From positions 1-46,116 of the forward strand of contig CAJUBQ010000034.1 in assembly GCA_910584595.1 (NCBI GenBank): a stretch of DNA of 46,116 nt. The letters run 5' to 3'. Made by a program: the position numbers and the translations under genes. Below, piece after piece: positions 1 through 7,777 of the stretch; positions within the stretch are counted from its first letter, which is position 1; the number at the start of each line of letters is the position of its first letter. The DNA is from an uncultured Eubacterium sp. (GTDB taxonomy: Bacteria > Bacillota > Clostridia > Lachnospirales > Lachnospiraceae). The notes under the pieces are model-generated. The model saw only the letters and a list, made by a program, of their open reading frames with translations, was not told where the DNA came from and made no database searches.

Positions 1-160
1 CGCCTTTAGCTGCTGGCGGCAGCCAGGGCGAACTAGGCGTTGCGTCCGTCCGGTTTCACAGCCTGGAAGCAGAATGCTTAGGGCTTCTTGCATTCTGGAG
101 CGGACACAGCAGACGGGGCAGATTTTCTCTCACAGCGTCCGAGTAGCCAGTACGCAACAC
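1..160 (+). repeat. Palindromic repeat element, copy 1 (left part outside window)
   Basis: This is the right-hand two thirds of the element found complete at 8904-9134 and 9469-9703. The conserved core (TTTAGCTGCTGGCG, then GCCAGGGCGAAC) starts at base 4, the inner arm (AGAATGCTTAGGGCTTCTTG) lies at 71-90, and the outer arm is 108-136, followed by the conserved flank GCGTCC. The outer arm differs at many bases from the other two copies. A core stem reads CGCCT/AGGCG here and CACCT/AGGTG in the other copies, so the pair is kept while the bases change. The left outer arm would lie just upstream of base 1. No protein is plausible here. Confidence 0.8.
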
Positions 161-227
161 TTTTATGTAAATTGTTGTATTTTCTCTTAAGTTCGCGCTT
201 ATGGGGATGCACACTCGCACGAAAATG

Positions 228-254
228 TAGATGGCGATCATTCATCGCCATCTA
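228..254 (-). terminator. Putative terminator of the htrA-like gene
   Basis: A perfect 11-bp inverted repeat (TAGATGGCGAT at 228-238 and its complement at 244-254) encloses a 5-base loop, about 50 bases after the protease stop codon. On the minus strand the stem is followed by ACATTTTCG, a short and imperfect T-tract, so termination may be inefficient. Bases 161-227 hold nothing I recognise. Confidence 0.5.
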
Positions 255-304
255 TATATCAAACAGTAAGGAACTGGCGATACTAAAATTTTAGATTATA
301 AATA

Positions 305-2113
305 TCAGGAATCCTTTTTGCCGAGCACGACGGATAAAGTAACTTCTTCATATCCATTCTGTGACGGACGCTGTACAACTACTTCTACCTGTGTCCCTGC
401 TTCATAATAGCTGAGCCTTTGCAGCAGCGATTCGATGGATTGAATTTCTCTGCCGTCTATTTTTGTAATAATATCACCGGCTTTCAAACCATATTGATCT
501 GCCGCAGTTCCTTTGAACACTTCTTTTACGAATACCCCAAGCGGCATATTGTATGCTTCTGCTATCATAGCTGTCACATCTTCCGGACGAATGCCCAAAT
601 AAGCTGCATTTTCAGCGGATACTTCTTTTTTCGTAATCAGATCTTCAATCACAAGCTTCGCTGCATTGGATGGTATCGCAAATCCCATGCCTTCTACTGA
701 CGTATCGTTATATTTCGCAGAATTTATTCCAATAACTTCTCCGCTGTTGTTGAGCAGAGCGCCGCCGCTGTTTCCCGGGTTAATAGCCGCATCTGTCTGA
801 ATCAGATTGTTTGTATAGCTCTTTCCCGTACCCTCATCCTGTGTCGTTACTTCACGTTCCAATGCACTGATATAGCCAACCGTTACAGACTGTCCGTAAC
901 CCAATGCATTACCGATGGCAATCGCCTGAGAACCGACTTTGATTTTCTCAGAATCACCTAATGTCGCCACTTTAATCTTAGATAATGTATCCGCCTTCAC
1001 ATCTGCTTTTTTCACTTCAACAACAGCCAAATCCATGCTTGGGTCTGTTCCTTTGATCTCGGCTGATGCAGTCGTATCATCGCAAAACCGGATTGTCAAT
1101 GTCGTAGCATCTTCTATCACATGATTATTGGTAGCAATATACAGACTGTCTTCGTCCTCACTGACAAGGATCCCGCTGCCTGCGCTTGGCACTTCATAGC
1201 TCTGTATCTGGCCAAACCAATTCTGAAGTTGTTTTTGACTCAGATTTGTAATTGCTACAATGGATGGCATACATTCCTCTACAATGGCTGACACACCATC
1301 GCCTGCATTTGTCGGCGCAGCTGTCATCGGCGTGGTTTTCTTCGTACTGTCTTCGATTTTCATTGTTTCCTGTTCTGCTTGTTCGTTAACAGCAATCTTT
1401 GACTCTTCTTTATTCGTACCCAGCAGATTGCCCGCTACATAACTGGAGCCTTCAAACGCTGTCCCTGCTACAAGGCCGAACACAAGCGCGATGGATGCGC
1501 ATTTTGCAAGTTTGATGCCAAAATTATTACTGGCAGCGCTGTTTGCTTTCTTTTCTGCACGTTTTTTTGCACGTTCTTCTTTTTTCTGGGCTTTGGTATT
1601 ATGATACGTATTCCACCCTGCCTGCTGTGCGTCAGAGCTGCCATAAATATTACTGTATCCATTGTCGGCGCCTGTCTGTGTTCCCCCTGCCGTATACTGC
1701 GTATTGTTATAAGCGCCGCCCGGATTTGTCTGACCGGACCCATACGCGCTGTTAGCGCCTGTCTGATTGCTTCCATATCCATTACCGGCATTTGTCTGGC
1801 TGCTATATGTTCCATTTGCATTTGTCTGGCTGCCATATGCGCTGTTCGTGCCAGCCTGGTTATTTCCATAAGCATTACCGGCATTTGCCTGTGTATTTGT
1901 ATAAGCGCTGTTTCCATTATAGGAACCTGCCGTATTTTCCTCTGCACGCCATACATTATTTGGATTTTTCTGATCCTGATTCAAATAGCTGTAACTGTAA
2001 GTGGAGCCGGATTCCTGCTGACCGGACGCACTGGCGCCAGCCTCATTTGCATTTGTCGTATTGACTGTTTCGTTTGTGTTATTTTCTGTATTGCCATATT
2101 GATTGTTATCCAT
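305..2113 (-). CDS. HtrA/DegP-type serine protease with PDZ domain and long low-complexity N-terminus
   Basis: Membrane-anchored S1C serine protease of 602 residues, expected to degrade or refold damaged proteins at the outer face of the membrane. The catalytic triad is visible: His331 (TNNHVIED), Asp361 (MDLAVVEV) and Ser449 (NPGNSGGALL). One transmembrane segment lies at about 200-228, and one PDZ domain at about 505-595 (LGIRPEDV, then GLKAGDIITKIDG). Residues 1-170 are an N/Q/G/S/T/Y-rich stretch with repeated NAG-YGS-QT motifs, followed by a Lys/Arg/Glu-rich segment (175-190) next to the membrane, so the extension should be cytoplasmic. ATG start with AAAGGAG 10 bases upstream. It has its own leader and probable promoter, so it looks monocistronic. 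Homologues in Firmicutes are commonly under two-component stress control; nothing here shows which regulator. The protease call is firm. The exact symbol (htrA, htrB or degP) is not assignable. Confidence 0.93.
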   Translation of the reverse strand: MDNNQYGNTENNTNETVNTTNANEAGASASGQQESGSTYSYSYLNQDQKNPNNVWRAEENTAGSYNGNSAYTNTQANAGNAYGNNQAGTNSAYGSQTNANGTYSSQTNAGNGYGSNQTGANSAYGSGQTNPGGAYNNTQYTAGGTQTGADNGYSNIYGSSDAQQAGWNTYHNTKAQKKEERAKKRAEKKANSAASNNFGIKLAKCASIALVFGLVAGTAFEGSSYVAGNLLGTNKEESKIAVNEQAEQETMKIEDSTKKTTPMTAAPTNAGDGVSAIVEECMPSIVAITNLSQKQLQNWFGQIQSYEVPSAGSGILVSEDEDSLYIATNNHVIEDATTLTIRFCDDTTASAEIKGTDPSMDLAVVEVKKADVKADTLSKIKVATLGDSEKIKVGSQAIAIGNALGYGQSVTVGYISALEREVTTQDEGTGKSYTNNLIQTDAAINPGNSGGALLNNSGEVIGINSAKYNDTSVEGMGFAIPSNAAKLVIEDLITKKEVSAENAAYLGIRPEDVTAMIAEAYNMPLGVFVKEVFKGTAADQYGLKAGDIITKIDGREIQSIESLLQRLSYYEAGTQVEVVVQRPSQNGYEEVTLSVVLGKKDS

Positions 2114-2151
2114 AATTGATAGCTCCTTTCCTATGCTTCATAATTATTTGT

Positions 2152-2190
2152 AATTGTTCATTTGAATTGTTCATTTGAATTGCTCATTTG
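2152..2190. repeat. Three tandem 13-bp repeats in the htrA leader
   Basis: Units AATTGTTCATTTG (2152-2164), the same again (2165-2177) and AATTGCTCATTTG (2178-2190). They sit between the probable -10 region and the ribosome binding site of the protease gene, so they would be in its 5' untranslated region. Confidence 0.85.
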
Positions 2191-2227
2191 GTTTGCTTAT
2201 TTTTTGGTTGCGTTTTTTATTTGTGTT

Positions 2228-2246
2228 TCATCTGTATATCAGATGA
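2228..2246 (-). promoter_or_regulatory. Probable htrA promoter -10 inside an inverted repeat
   Basis: Arms TCATCTG (2228-2234) and CAGATGA (2240-2246) flank a 5-base centre. On the minus strand the centre reads TGATATACA, a near-consensus extended -10 (TGnTATAnT). No good -35 is present at 17 bp. Further upstream are direct repeats GTTTAC (2261 and 2275) and GTGAAC (2323 and 2333, 10 bp apart), the spacing often bound by OmpR-family regulators. The inverted repeat over the -10 could be an operator. All of this is inferred from layout. Confidence 0.4.
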
Positions 2247-2340
2247 TTTAGGTGTTCGTTGTTTACAAGTAGAAGTTTACCGTGAAATTGTGTTTGTTTT
2301 GTGTTTAAAAATACATAAAATCGTGAACTTCTGTGAACAT

Positions 2341-2383
2341 AAAAACAGGATAATGCCTTGCCATATTTCACAAAGCATTATCC
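2341..2383 (-). terminator. Rho-independent terminator of the papain-like protease gene
   Basis: A 12-bp stem with one wobble (GGATAATGCCTT at 2348-2359 against AAAGCATTATCC at 2372-2383) lies directly after the stop codon at 2391. On the minus strand it is followed by CTGTTTTTAT. It separates the protease gene from htrA. Confidence 0.85.
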
Positions 2384-2390
2384 ACAATCT

Positions 2391-4562
2391 TTAATTATAT
2401 GTTTTAACCCGGACACTCTTATTTCCGGATTCACGTACCATCGTACGATAATCTGACAGACATCCATGCGGTACGTAGATCACCGCATTGGATGCAATCC
2501 CCCGAAAAGCATCCTCTCCAATATATTCTATCAGTTCCGATGTAATTTTAATCTTTTTTAGCTGTTTACATCCATAAAATGCATCTTCTTCAATCTGCGA
2601 CACGTTTCTTCCAATTGTTACTGTCTTGACTTTTTTCTGTCCGCGCATACATCCTTCATCTAATACAGACACAGCATATGTCTTTCCGCTTATTTTCACG
2701 TTCGCAGGTATGGTGACGCTTGTACGGTTCGGAGCCGTACACTTTGTATATTCAGCAGTTCCGTCTTCCCAGACAGAATATACCCCTTGATTAACGGTGC
2801 CTACGCGTACAGTGCCGCGGATTGCATCCGGATCCTCTCCTTTGCTGCCATTAATATTTGATGATTCATTCTCGGATGGATCCGGTTCATTTTCAACCGG
2901 CGTACCGGTAATGATCGTACCGCTGTTCGAAGCGCCGGCATTCGTTCCTGTATTTGGCGTACCATTGATATTCGTACTGGTATTTGACGTGTTCCCTGTA
3001 TTTGCACTGCTTCCTGTCCTCTGTGTAACCTCTACTCTCGCTACCGCACTATGTACAGGATCCGCCTGAGAATTTGCATACACATATATTACAGCAGAAC
3101 CTTCATCCGGTGCAACATATAAAACACCATTTTCGCTGATTCTCGTATTTGCAGAACTAACCCCGCTGATCTGCCAGTTGATACGCTGTGACGGTTGCCC
3201 GCTCCCAAGTACTCTGGCCTGGAAACTGCGGCTTGTCCCCTGCATCACTGTACACTCCTGCGGAGTAATCGTTACACCGGTAATCGTAGACAAACCGGTT
3301 CCCTGATTCCAGTCTGTATTTCCAGGCGTATATCCCCATTGCGTTTTGGTAAACGCTTTCAGACAGACATTACCGTCATCCGGTTCATAGCTGTTTGCAG
3401 AACATGCCAAAGGCACCGCTTCTACATTGCCGCTTACCTCTGCCCGTATTTCCATCGAGCTGCCGTTTACGAGCGCCGGATTGGACAGCTGGAACGTATG
3501 ATAACCGCTCTGCGCCATTGTCCCTCCACATTGGGTTAATTCCTGACCATTCAAATAAAAGCGGTAATTCGCACCTGCCTTTACATAAGTCGCTATGCCG
3601 GTCAGCCATTGTGCACCGCCGCTTAACTGATAAGTACGGCTATAACTGCTGCCCGGGCCATAATCATACAATCCGCGGTAATCTGTTTCATACACACGAT
3701 GGCAAAGGTTTGACCGCTGAACGACCTGCGTAACAGCAAATGCATCTTGAAAATAATTATCATAAGAGATCCAGTAATATCCCGTATTTCCGCCAATACT
3801 GCTCGTATCATAACGGCCCCAGCTGTTTTTTACAAGAAAAGCTCCTTTGTTTTGCGGCTGATGTGGAAAGGTTAACGCGTTGTAAAACCACTGCGGCGCA
3901 AAATTGTCATCCCATCCCACTACAGTCACACCATGATTTACCCCGGGACTTTGTTCCTGTGGATAATAATAACCTCCGTCTCTCGTTGTCGCTGCACGAT
4001 TCTGTGCGTCAAAATATACGCTGACCCCTGCCGCACCATATGTGACAACCAGATTTTTAATTTTTTGTATGTATTCCTGTTTGCTTTGCGGATTCTCTCT
4101 TTGGTATCTGCCAAGCTCCGCTGTTTCACTCACGTAATAATCTGTCAGACTGGAATCCGCTTCCAGCCGTGGCCCATACAGGCTGCCTCTCGTCCAATAA
4201 GCAACCGCCTGTTTGTAACTGCCGCCTGTATATAAATTCGAAAATGCATAAGAACCATTACCCAGCTGATTAATCATGTCCCATTCACTCAGATCGATCA
4301 TGGAAACGGCAGCTGTTTTCAGCAGGTATGATTCTAATACTGCATTCGCCATAAACGCCCAGCAATAACTGCTCTGTGCCTGATCTTCCACCTCAGAAGC
4401 ATACGCAATATAATTCACATTTGTATTATAACTTGCTGCCAGCGCAGACGCATCTGCCTTCACCTCCAGCCTCGCATCTGCTATAAACGCCGGAAATAAA
4501 AGCGCCGCTGTCAGCAAAACCGCTGCTAACATTTTGATTCTTTTTATAGTGATTCTTTTCAT
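2391..4562 (-). CDS. Secreted papain-like (C1) cysteine protease with lectin-like, Ig-like and leucine-rich repeat domains
   Basis: 723-residue exported protein. The chosen ATG is preceded by AAGGAGGAG. The frame stays open 39 codons further upstream, but those codons lack a ribosome site, whereas this start gives a clean signal peptide (MKRITIKRIK, then a hydrophobic run ending near ADA). The C1 protease domain spans about 40-285 with Gln61, Cys67 (SSYCWAF), His210 (NHGVTVVGW) and Asn246 (FLVKNSWG), so it should be active. Next come a lectin-like beta domain (about 300-400), a BIG2-type Ig-like domain (about 427-512), a T/N/S/G-rich linker (about 515-570), and a BspA-type leucine-rich tail (about 620-723; VTIGRNVSQIEEDAFYGC). 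No LPXTG or other anchor is visible. Substrate unknown; extracellular protein processing or host/matrix contact is inferred from the architecture. It lies downstream of glmS and has a terminator. Confidence 0.9.
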   Translation of the reverse strand: MKRITIKRIKMLAAVLLTAALLFPAFIADARLEVKADASALAASYNTNVNYIAYASEVEDQAQSSYCWAFMANAVLESYLLKTAAVSMIDLSEWDMINQLGNGSYAFSNLYTGGSYKQAVAYWTRGSLYGPRLEADSSLTDYYVSETAELGRYQRENPQSKQEYIQKIKNLVVTYGAAGVSVYFDAQNRAATTRDGGYYYPQEQSPGVNHGVTVVGWDDNFAPQWFYNALTFPHQPQNKGAFLVKNSWGRYDTSSIGGNTGYYWISYDNYFQDAFAVTQVVQRSNLCHRVYETDYRGLYDYGPGSSYSRTYQLSGGAQWLTGIATYVKAGANYRFYLNGQELTQCGGTMAQSGYHTFQLSNPALVNGSSMEIRAEVSGNVEAVPLACSANSYEPDDGNVCLKAFTKTQWGYTPGNTDWNQGTGLSTITGVTITPQECTVMQGTSRSFQARVLGSGQPSQRINWQISGVSSANTRISENGVLYVAPDEGSAVIYVYANSQADPVHSAVARVEVTQRTGSSANTGNTSNTSTNINGTPNTGTNAGASNSGTIITGTPVENEPDPSENESSNINGSKGEDPDAIRGTVRVGTVNQGVYSVWEDGTAEYTKCTAPNRTSVTIPANVKISGKTYAVSVLDEGCMRGQKKVKTVTIGRNVSQIEEDAFYGCKQLKKIKITSELIEYIGEDAFRGIASNAVIYVPHGCLSDYRTMVRESGNKSVRVKTYN

Positions 4563-4659
4563 AGGAAATTTCTCCTCCTTTTCGAATACACACATATCCC
4601 TTTGATTTCTTCTGTGCCCGGAGCGTGTTTTCATGAAATACCGGTGCACGATAGATGAA

Positions 4660-4665
4660 AGTATA
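4660..4665 (-). promoter_or_regulatory. Candidate -10 box for the papain-like protease gene
   Basis: On the minus strand TATACT, preceded by GATTGTG, lies about 100 bases before the start codon and just after the glmS stop. No good -35 is seen. An imperfect long-range stem (4615-4622 with 4671-4678) surrounds it but lacks a T-tract. Confidence 0.3.
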
Positions 4666-4685
4666 CACAATCCGGGCAAACAAAA

Positions 4686-6512
4686 TTATTCTACTGTTAC
4701 AGACTTCGCCAGATTTCTCGGTTTATCCACATCCAGCCCTTTTCCGACTGACACGTAATAGCTAAACAGCTGCAGTGGTATAATTGCCAGTGAGTTTGTA
4801 AAAAAGCGGTTTGTCTTTGGAATATATACGACATAATCTGCCGATTTTTCAATATCTGTATTATCTTCATTTGTCACAGCCATTACAAAAGCTCCTCTCG
4901 TACGGACTTCCACAATGTTGCTGAGCGCCTTTTTGTACAAATTTTCCTGCGTGACAACAGCTGTTACAAGTGTCCCTTCTTCAATCAGTGAGATTGTACC
5001 ATGTTTTAATTCTCCGGCTGCATAAGCTTCAGAATGAATATAAGAAATTTCCTTTAGCTTTAATGAGCCTTCCAATGAGATTGCATGGTCAATCCCTCTT
5101 CCGATAAAAAATACATCACGCGCTGCAAGATAACGGTTTGCAAAACGCTGGATGTCTCCTTTGTTGGCTAAAAGCATCTGTATCTGTGCAGGAATCGCCT
5201 TCAGGTCCTTAATCATGGAAGCGCACGCATCGTCGCTTAACTTGCCTCGAACAAGCGCAAATTTCATCGCAAGCAAATACTCGGCAATTAACTGTGCAGA
5301 ATACGCTTTTGTCGTTGCTACCGCAATTTCCGGCCCTGCCCATGTATACATTACACGATCTGCTTCGCGGGCAATCGAGCTTCCAACAACATTGACAATC
5401 CCAAGCGTCAGCGCACCGCGCTTTTTCGCCTCACGCAGCGCAGCAAGGGAATCTGCCGTCTCACCGGATTGACTGATAATAATAATAAGCGTCCCTTCTT
5501 CAATAATCGGATCGCGATAGCGAAACTCGCTCGCCAGATCTACCTCCACCGGAATGCGTGCAAGACCTTCAAATACATATTTTCCGGTTATCCCTGTATG
5601 ATATGCCGAACCGCACGCAACAATATGGATTTTGCGCAGCGCACGAATTTCGTCATCACTCATTCCAAGCTCTTCGATCACGATCTTACCGTCTTTAATG
5701 CGCGGATGCAGCGTATCGCTCACTGTTTTCGGCTGCTCATACATCTCCTTTAACATGAAATATTCATAGCCGCCTTTTTCTGCAGCATTCATATCCCACT
5801 CTATTTTTTTCGGTTCTTTTTCAATTTCCTCACCGTCGATATTATAAAAGCTGATCGTATCTTTCGAAAGTACCGCAATTTCTTCATTCTGTATAAAATA
5901 TACTTCCCTTGTATATTTTAATACCGCAGGCACATCTGATGCAATCAGACTGCCGTCTTCACTTTGGCCAACGATCAGCGGACTGTCTTTTCGGACAGAA
6001 TACACCAAATCCGGATGGTCAGCAAAAATAATGCCAAGCGCATAAGAGCCTTCCACTCTGTGCATAACCTTTACAATCGCTTCCAGAGGATCGCCTTTGT
6101 AATAATAGTCTAACAACATAGCTACTACTTCGGTATCTGTCTCAGAACGGAACTCATACCCCTTCTGCTGCAGCTTCTTTCTTAATTTTAAGTAATTCTC
6201 AATAATTCCATTATGAACGACTGCAATTGTTTCATCCTGGTTGTAATGCGGATGCGCATTATGATCGCTCGGCGCTCCATGCGTCGCCCATCTTGTATGA
6301 CCGATTCCTATCGTTCCGGGCATCGTACTTCCGCCATGCGTCTGCTCATCCAATACTTTCAGCCTCCCGGCTGCTTTTTGCACCTGTATCCGTTTGCCAT
6401 CAAAAACTGCCATTCCGGCTGAATCATAACCTCTGTATTCCAGTCTTGACAAACCGTCCAATAAAATCGGCGCCGCCTGCTTTTTCCCAATATATCCTAC
6501 GATTCCACACAT
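4686..6512 (-). CDS. glmS: Glutamine-fructose-6-phosphate aminotransferase (isomerizing)
   Basis: Makes glucosamine-6-phosphate from fructose-6-phosphate and glutamine, the entry step to UDP-GlcNAc, peptidoglycan and wall polymers. 608 residues, the usual full length. The N-terminal nucleophile Cys2 (MCGIVGYIG) belongs to the class-II amidotransferase domain (1-220). Two SIS sugar-isomerase domains follow (SQSGETADSL; GRGIDHAISLEGSLKLKEISY), and the C-terminus DKPRNLAKSVTVE is typical of the family. The start is preceded by AAAAGGAG. The stop codon of the upstream glycosyltransferase lies inside this gene, an overlap of 16 bases, so it is translated from the rpn-glycosyltransferase transcript. 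No leader exists that could hold the glmS ribozyme directly upstream. With glmM at 28566 the window carries two of the UDP-GlcNAc pathway steps. Confidence 0.98.
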   Translation of the reverse strand: MCGIVGYIGKKQAAPILLDGLSRLEYRGYDSAGMAVFDGKRIQVQKAAGRLKVLDEQTHGGSTMPGTIGIGHTRWATHGAPSDHNAHPHYNQDETIAVVHNGIIENYLKLRKKLQQKGYEFRSETDTEVVAMLLDYYYKGDPLEAIVKVMHRVEGSYALGIIFADHPDLVYSVRKDSPLIVGQSEDGSLIASDVPAVLKYTREVYFIQNEEIAVLSKDTISFYNIDGEEIEKEPKKIEWDMNAAEKGGYEYFMLKEMYEQPKTVSDTLHPRIKDGKIVIEELGMSDDEIRALRKIHIVACGSAYHTGITGKYVFEGLARIPVEVDLASEFRYRDPIIEEGTLIIIISQSGETADSLAALREAKKRGALTLGIVNVVGSSIAREADRVMYTWAGPEIAVATTKAYSAQLIAEYLLAMKFALVRGKLSDDACASMIKDLKAIPAQIQMLLANKGDIQRFANRYLAARDVFFIGRGIDHAISLEGSLKLKEISYIHSEAYAAGELKHGTISLIEEGTLVTAVVTQENLYKKALSNIVEVRTRGAFVMAVTNEDNTDIEKSADYVVYIPKTNRFFTNSLAIIPLQLFSYYVSVGKGLDVDKPRNLAKSVTVE

Positions 6513-7711
6513 GTTATGCTCCTTTTGCTAAAAATCTTTTCGTATCTGTCTGTAATATACTCCCAGCTGTAGTATTGCTCTATCCGCTTTCGCGCCTGCT
6601 TTCCTAACGTTTCTATTTCATCTGCACATAGTTGTTCTGCCTTTTCAATCAATGCCGCCAGATTTCCGTCCTCTTTGTTCCAATACCATGCACTGTCTTC
6701 TGCCACTTCTCTGTTAAATCCCACATCCAGCAGCAGATTCAGCTTCGTAGCAGCAAGCGCTTCTAACAGACTTGGATTGGTTCCGCCGACTTCATGTCCA
6801 TGAAAATAACCATAAGCATTCTCTCGTATTTTTTTTAACAGCTCTTTGTCATAGACCGTACCGGTAAAATGGATTCTCGAATCTTTATCAAATCCGGTGC
6901 GCTCTTTCAATTGTTTCAAAAAATCCCCGCTCACGTCAGTAATCAGCGCAAACGCTTTTGACGTATCCGCCTTTTGAAACTCGCGCAGCATTGTCTCAAA
7001 ATTATTTTCCGGCACAAAACGTCCAACTACGAGATAATACTCATTTTTGCGCAAACCGTTTTTTTCGTACCATTCCTGCAGCTTTTGATCGTCTTCTTCC
7101 AACTTTGAACGAGCCGTTTCCGCTCCATACGCAATAAATACCGTCTTCGGCGTATACGCCGCATATTCTTTCCGTATATATTTTTCAATGTTCCTGCTGT
7201 CGCAAACCAGCAAATCCGCATGTTTTACCATATGCTGCTCCGAGTATTTCCAGTAGCGCCGAACTACGGCATTCCATTTTGCACGCAAAAACTCATGACC
7301 ATCCGGATTTACATAAAGCTGCCCGCCAATCGCTGCAATGCGACGGTGAAACACACCGATCACCAGCCCGATCCGGCACGCCAATACATAAAAAACAGGA
7401 TGCGGTATCTGTTTTTTTTCTGCATAATGTAAAAAATAACGCAATGCATCCACATCATAAGTAATCGCCCGCGCAGATCCTAACCGCCTCCACGGAAATA
7501 CGACGCATTCTGCCCGATGACGATAAAACCGCGCCTGCGCAGGATCATAATCTTTTGGTTCCGCAGCACAGGCTACATGATAGCGGATACTTTTGTCTGT
7601 CTGATACTGCGTCAGCTTATCTACAAAAGTCTCAAATCCTCCGTATTGTGCAGGGATTCCTTTACATCCTATGATAAATACATGCTGTGTGTGACAGGAT
7701 TTCTTTTCCAA
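6497..7711 (-). CDS. Glycosyltransferase, DUF1972/Cps2T-like (probable rhamnosyltransferase)
   Basis: 404-residue cytoplasmic GT-B glycosyltransferase. The N-terminal DUF1972 signature is clear (GCKGIPAQYGGFETFVDKL), and the C-terminal half is group-1 type with the donor-site motif GHEVGGTNPSLLEALA. Characterised relatives such as streptococcal Cps2T/WchF add beta-1,4-rhamnose to the lipid-linked first sugar, so a role with the dTDP-rhamnose made at 22302-28231 is likely, but the linkage is inferred. The start codon is TTG: GAGGAGG lies 7 bases upstream and no ATG is nearby. The gene sits between the Rpn nuclease and glmS, outside the main polysaccharide run and separated from it by the palindromic elements. 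Confidence 0.85.
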   Translation of the reverse strand: MEKKSCHTQHVFIIGCKGIPAQYGGFETFVDKLTQYQTDKSIRYHVACAAEPKDYDPAQARFYRHRAECVVFPWRRLGSARAITYDVDALRYFLHYAEKKQIPHPVFYVLACRIGLVIGVFHRRIAAIGGQLYVNPDGHEFLRAKWNAVVRRYWKYSEQHMVKHADLLVCDSRNIEKYIRKEYAAYTPKTVFIAYGAETARSKLEEDDQKLQEWYEKNGLRKNEYYLVVGRFVPENNFETMLREFQKADTSKAFALITDVSGDFLKQLKERTGFDKDSRIHFTGTVYDKELLKKIRENAYGYFHGHEVGGTNPSLLEALAATKLNLLLDVGFNREVAEDSAWYWNKEDGNLAALIEKAEQLCADEIETLGKQARKRIEQYYSWEYITDRYEKIFSKRSITCVES

Positions 7712-7777
7712 AAAACGGCCTCCTCATTTTTCGTTTATTTTTTAATTCAAACTGTTATCCGTTCCTTACTGTAACTA

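Noticed and set aside
1543..2119. Long plus-strand open frames opposite the htrA low-complexity region
   Set aside because: They are by-products of repetitive codons in the minus-strand gene; composition is extreme (Cys/Ile-rich) and no start signal is present.
2152..2190. Tandem repeats as a CRISPR array
   Set aside because: Units are contiguous 13-mers without spacers, and no cas genes are near.
4615..4678. Inverted repeat TGCCCGGA/TCCGGGCA between glmS and the papain-like protease gene as a terminator
   Set aside because: The loop is about 48 bases and no T-tract follows on either strand.
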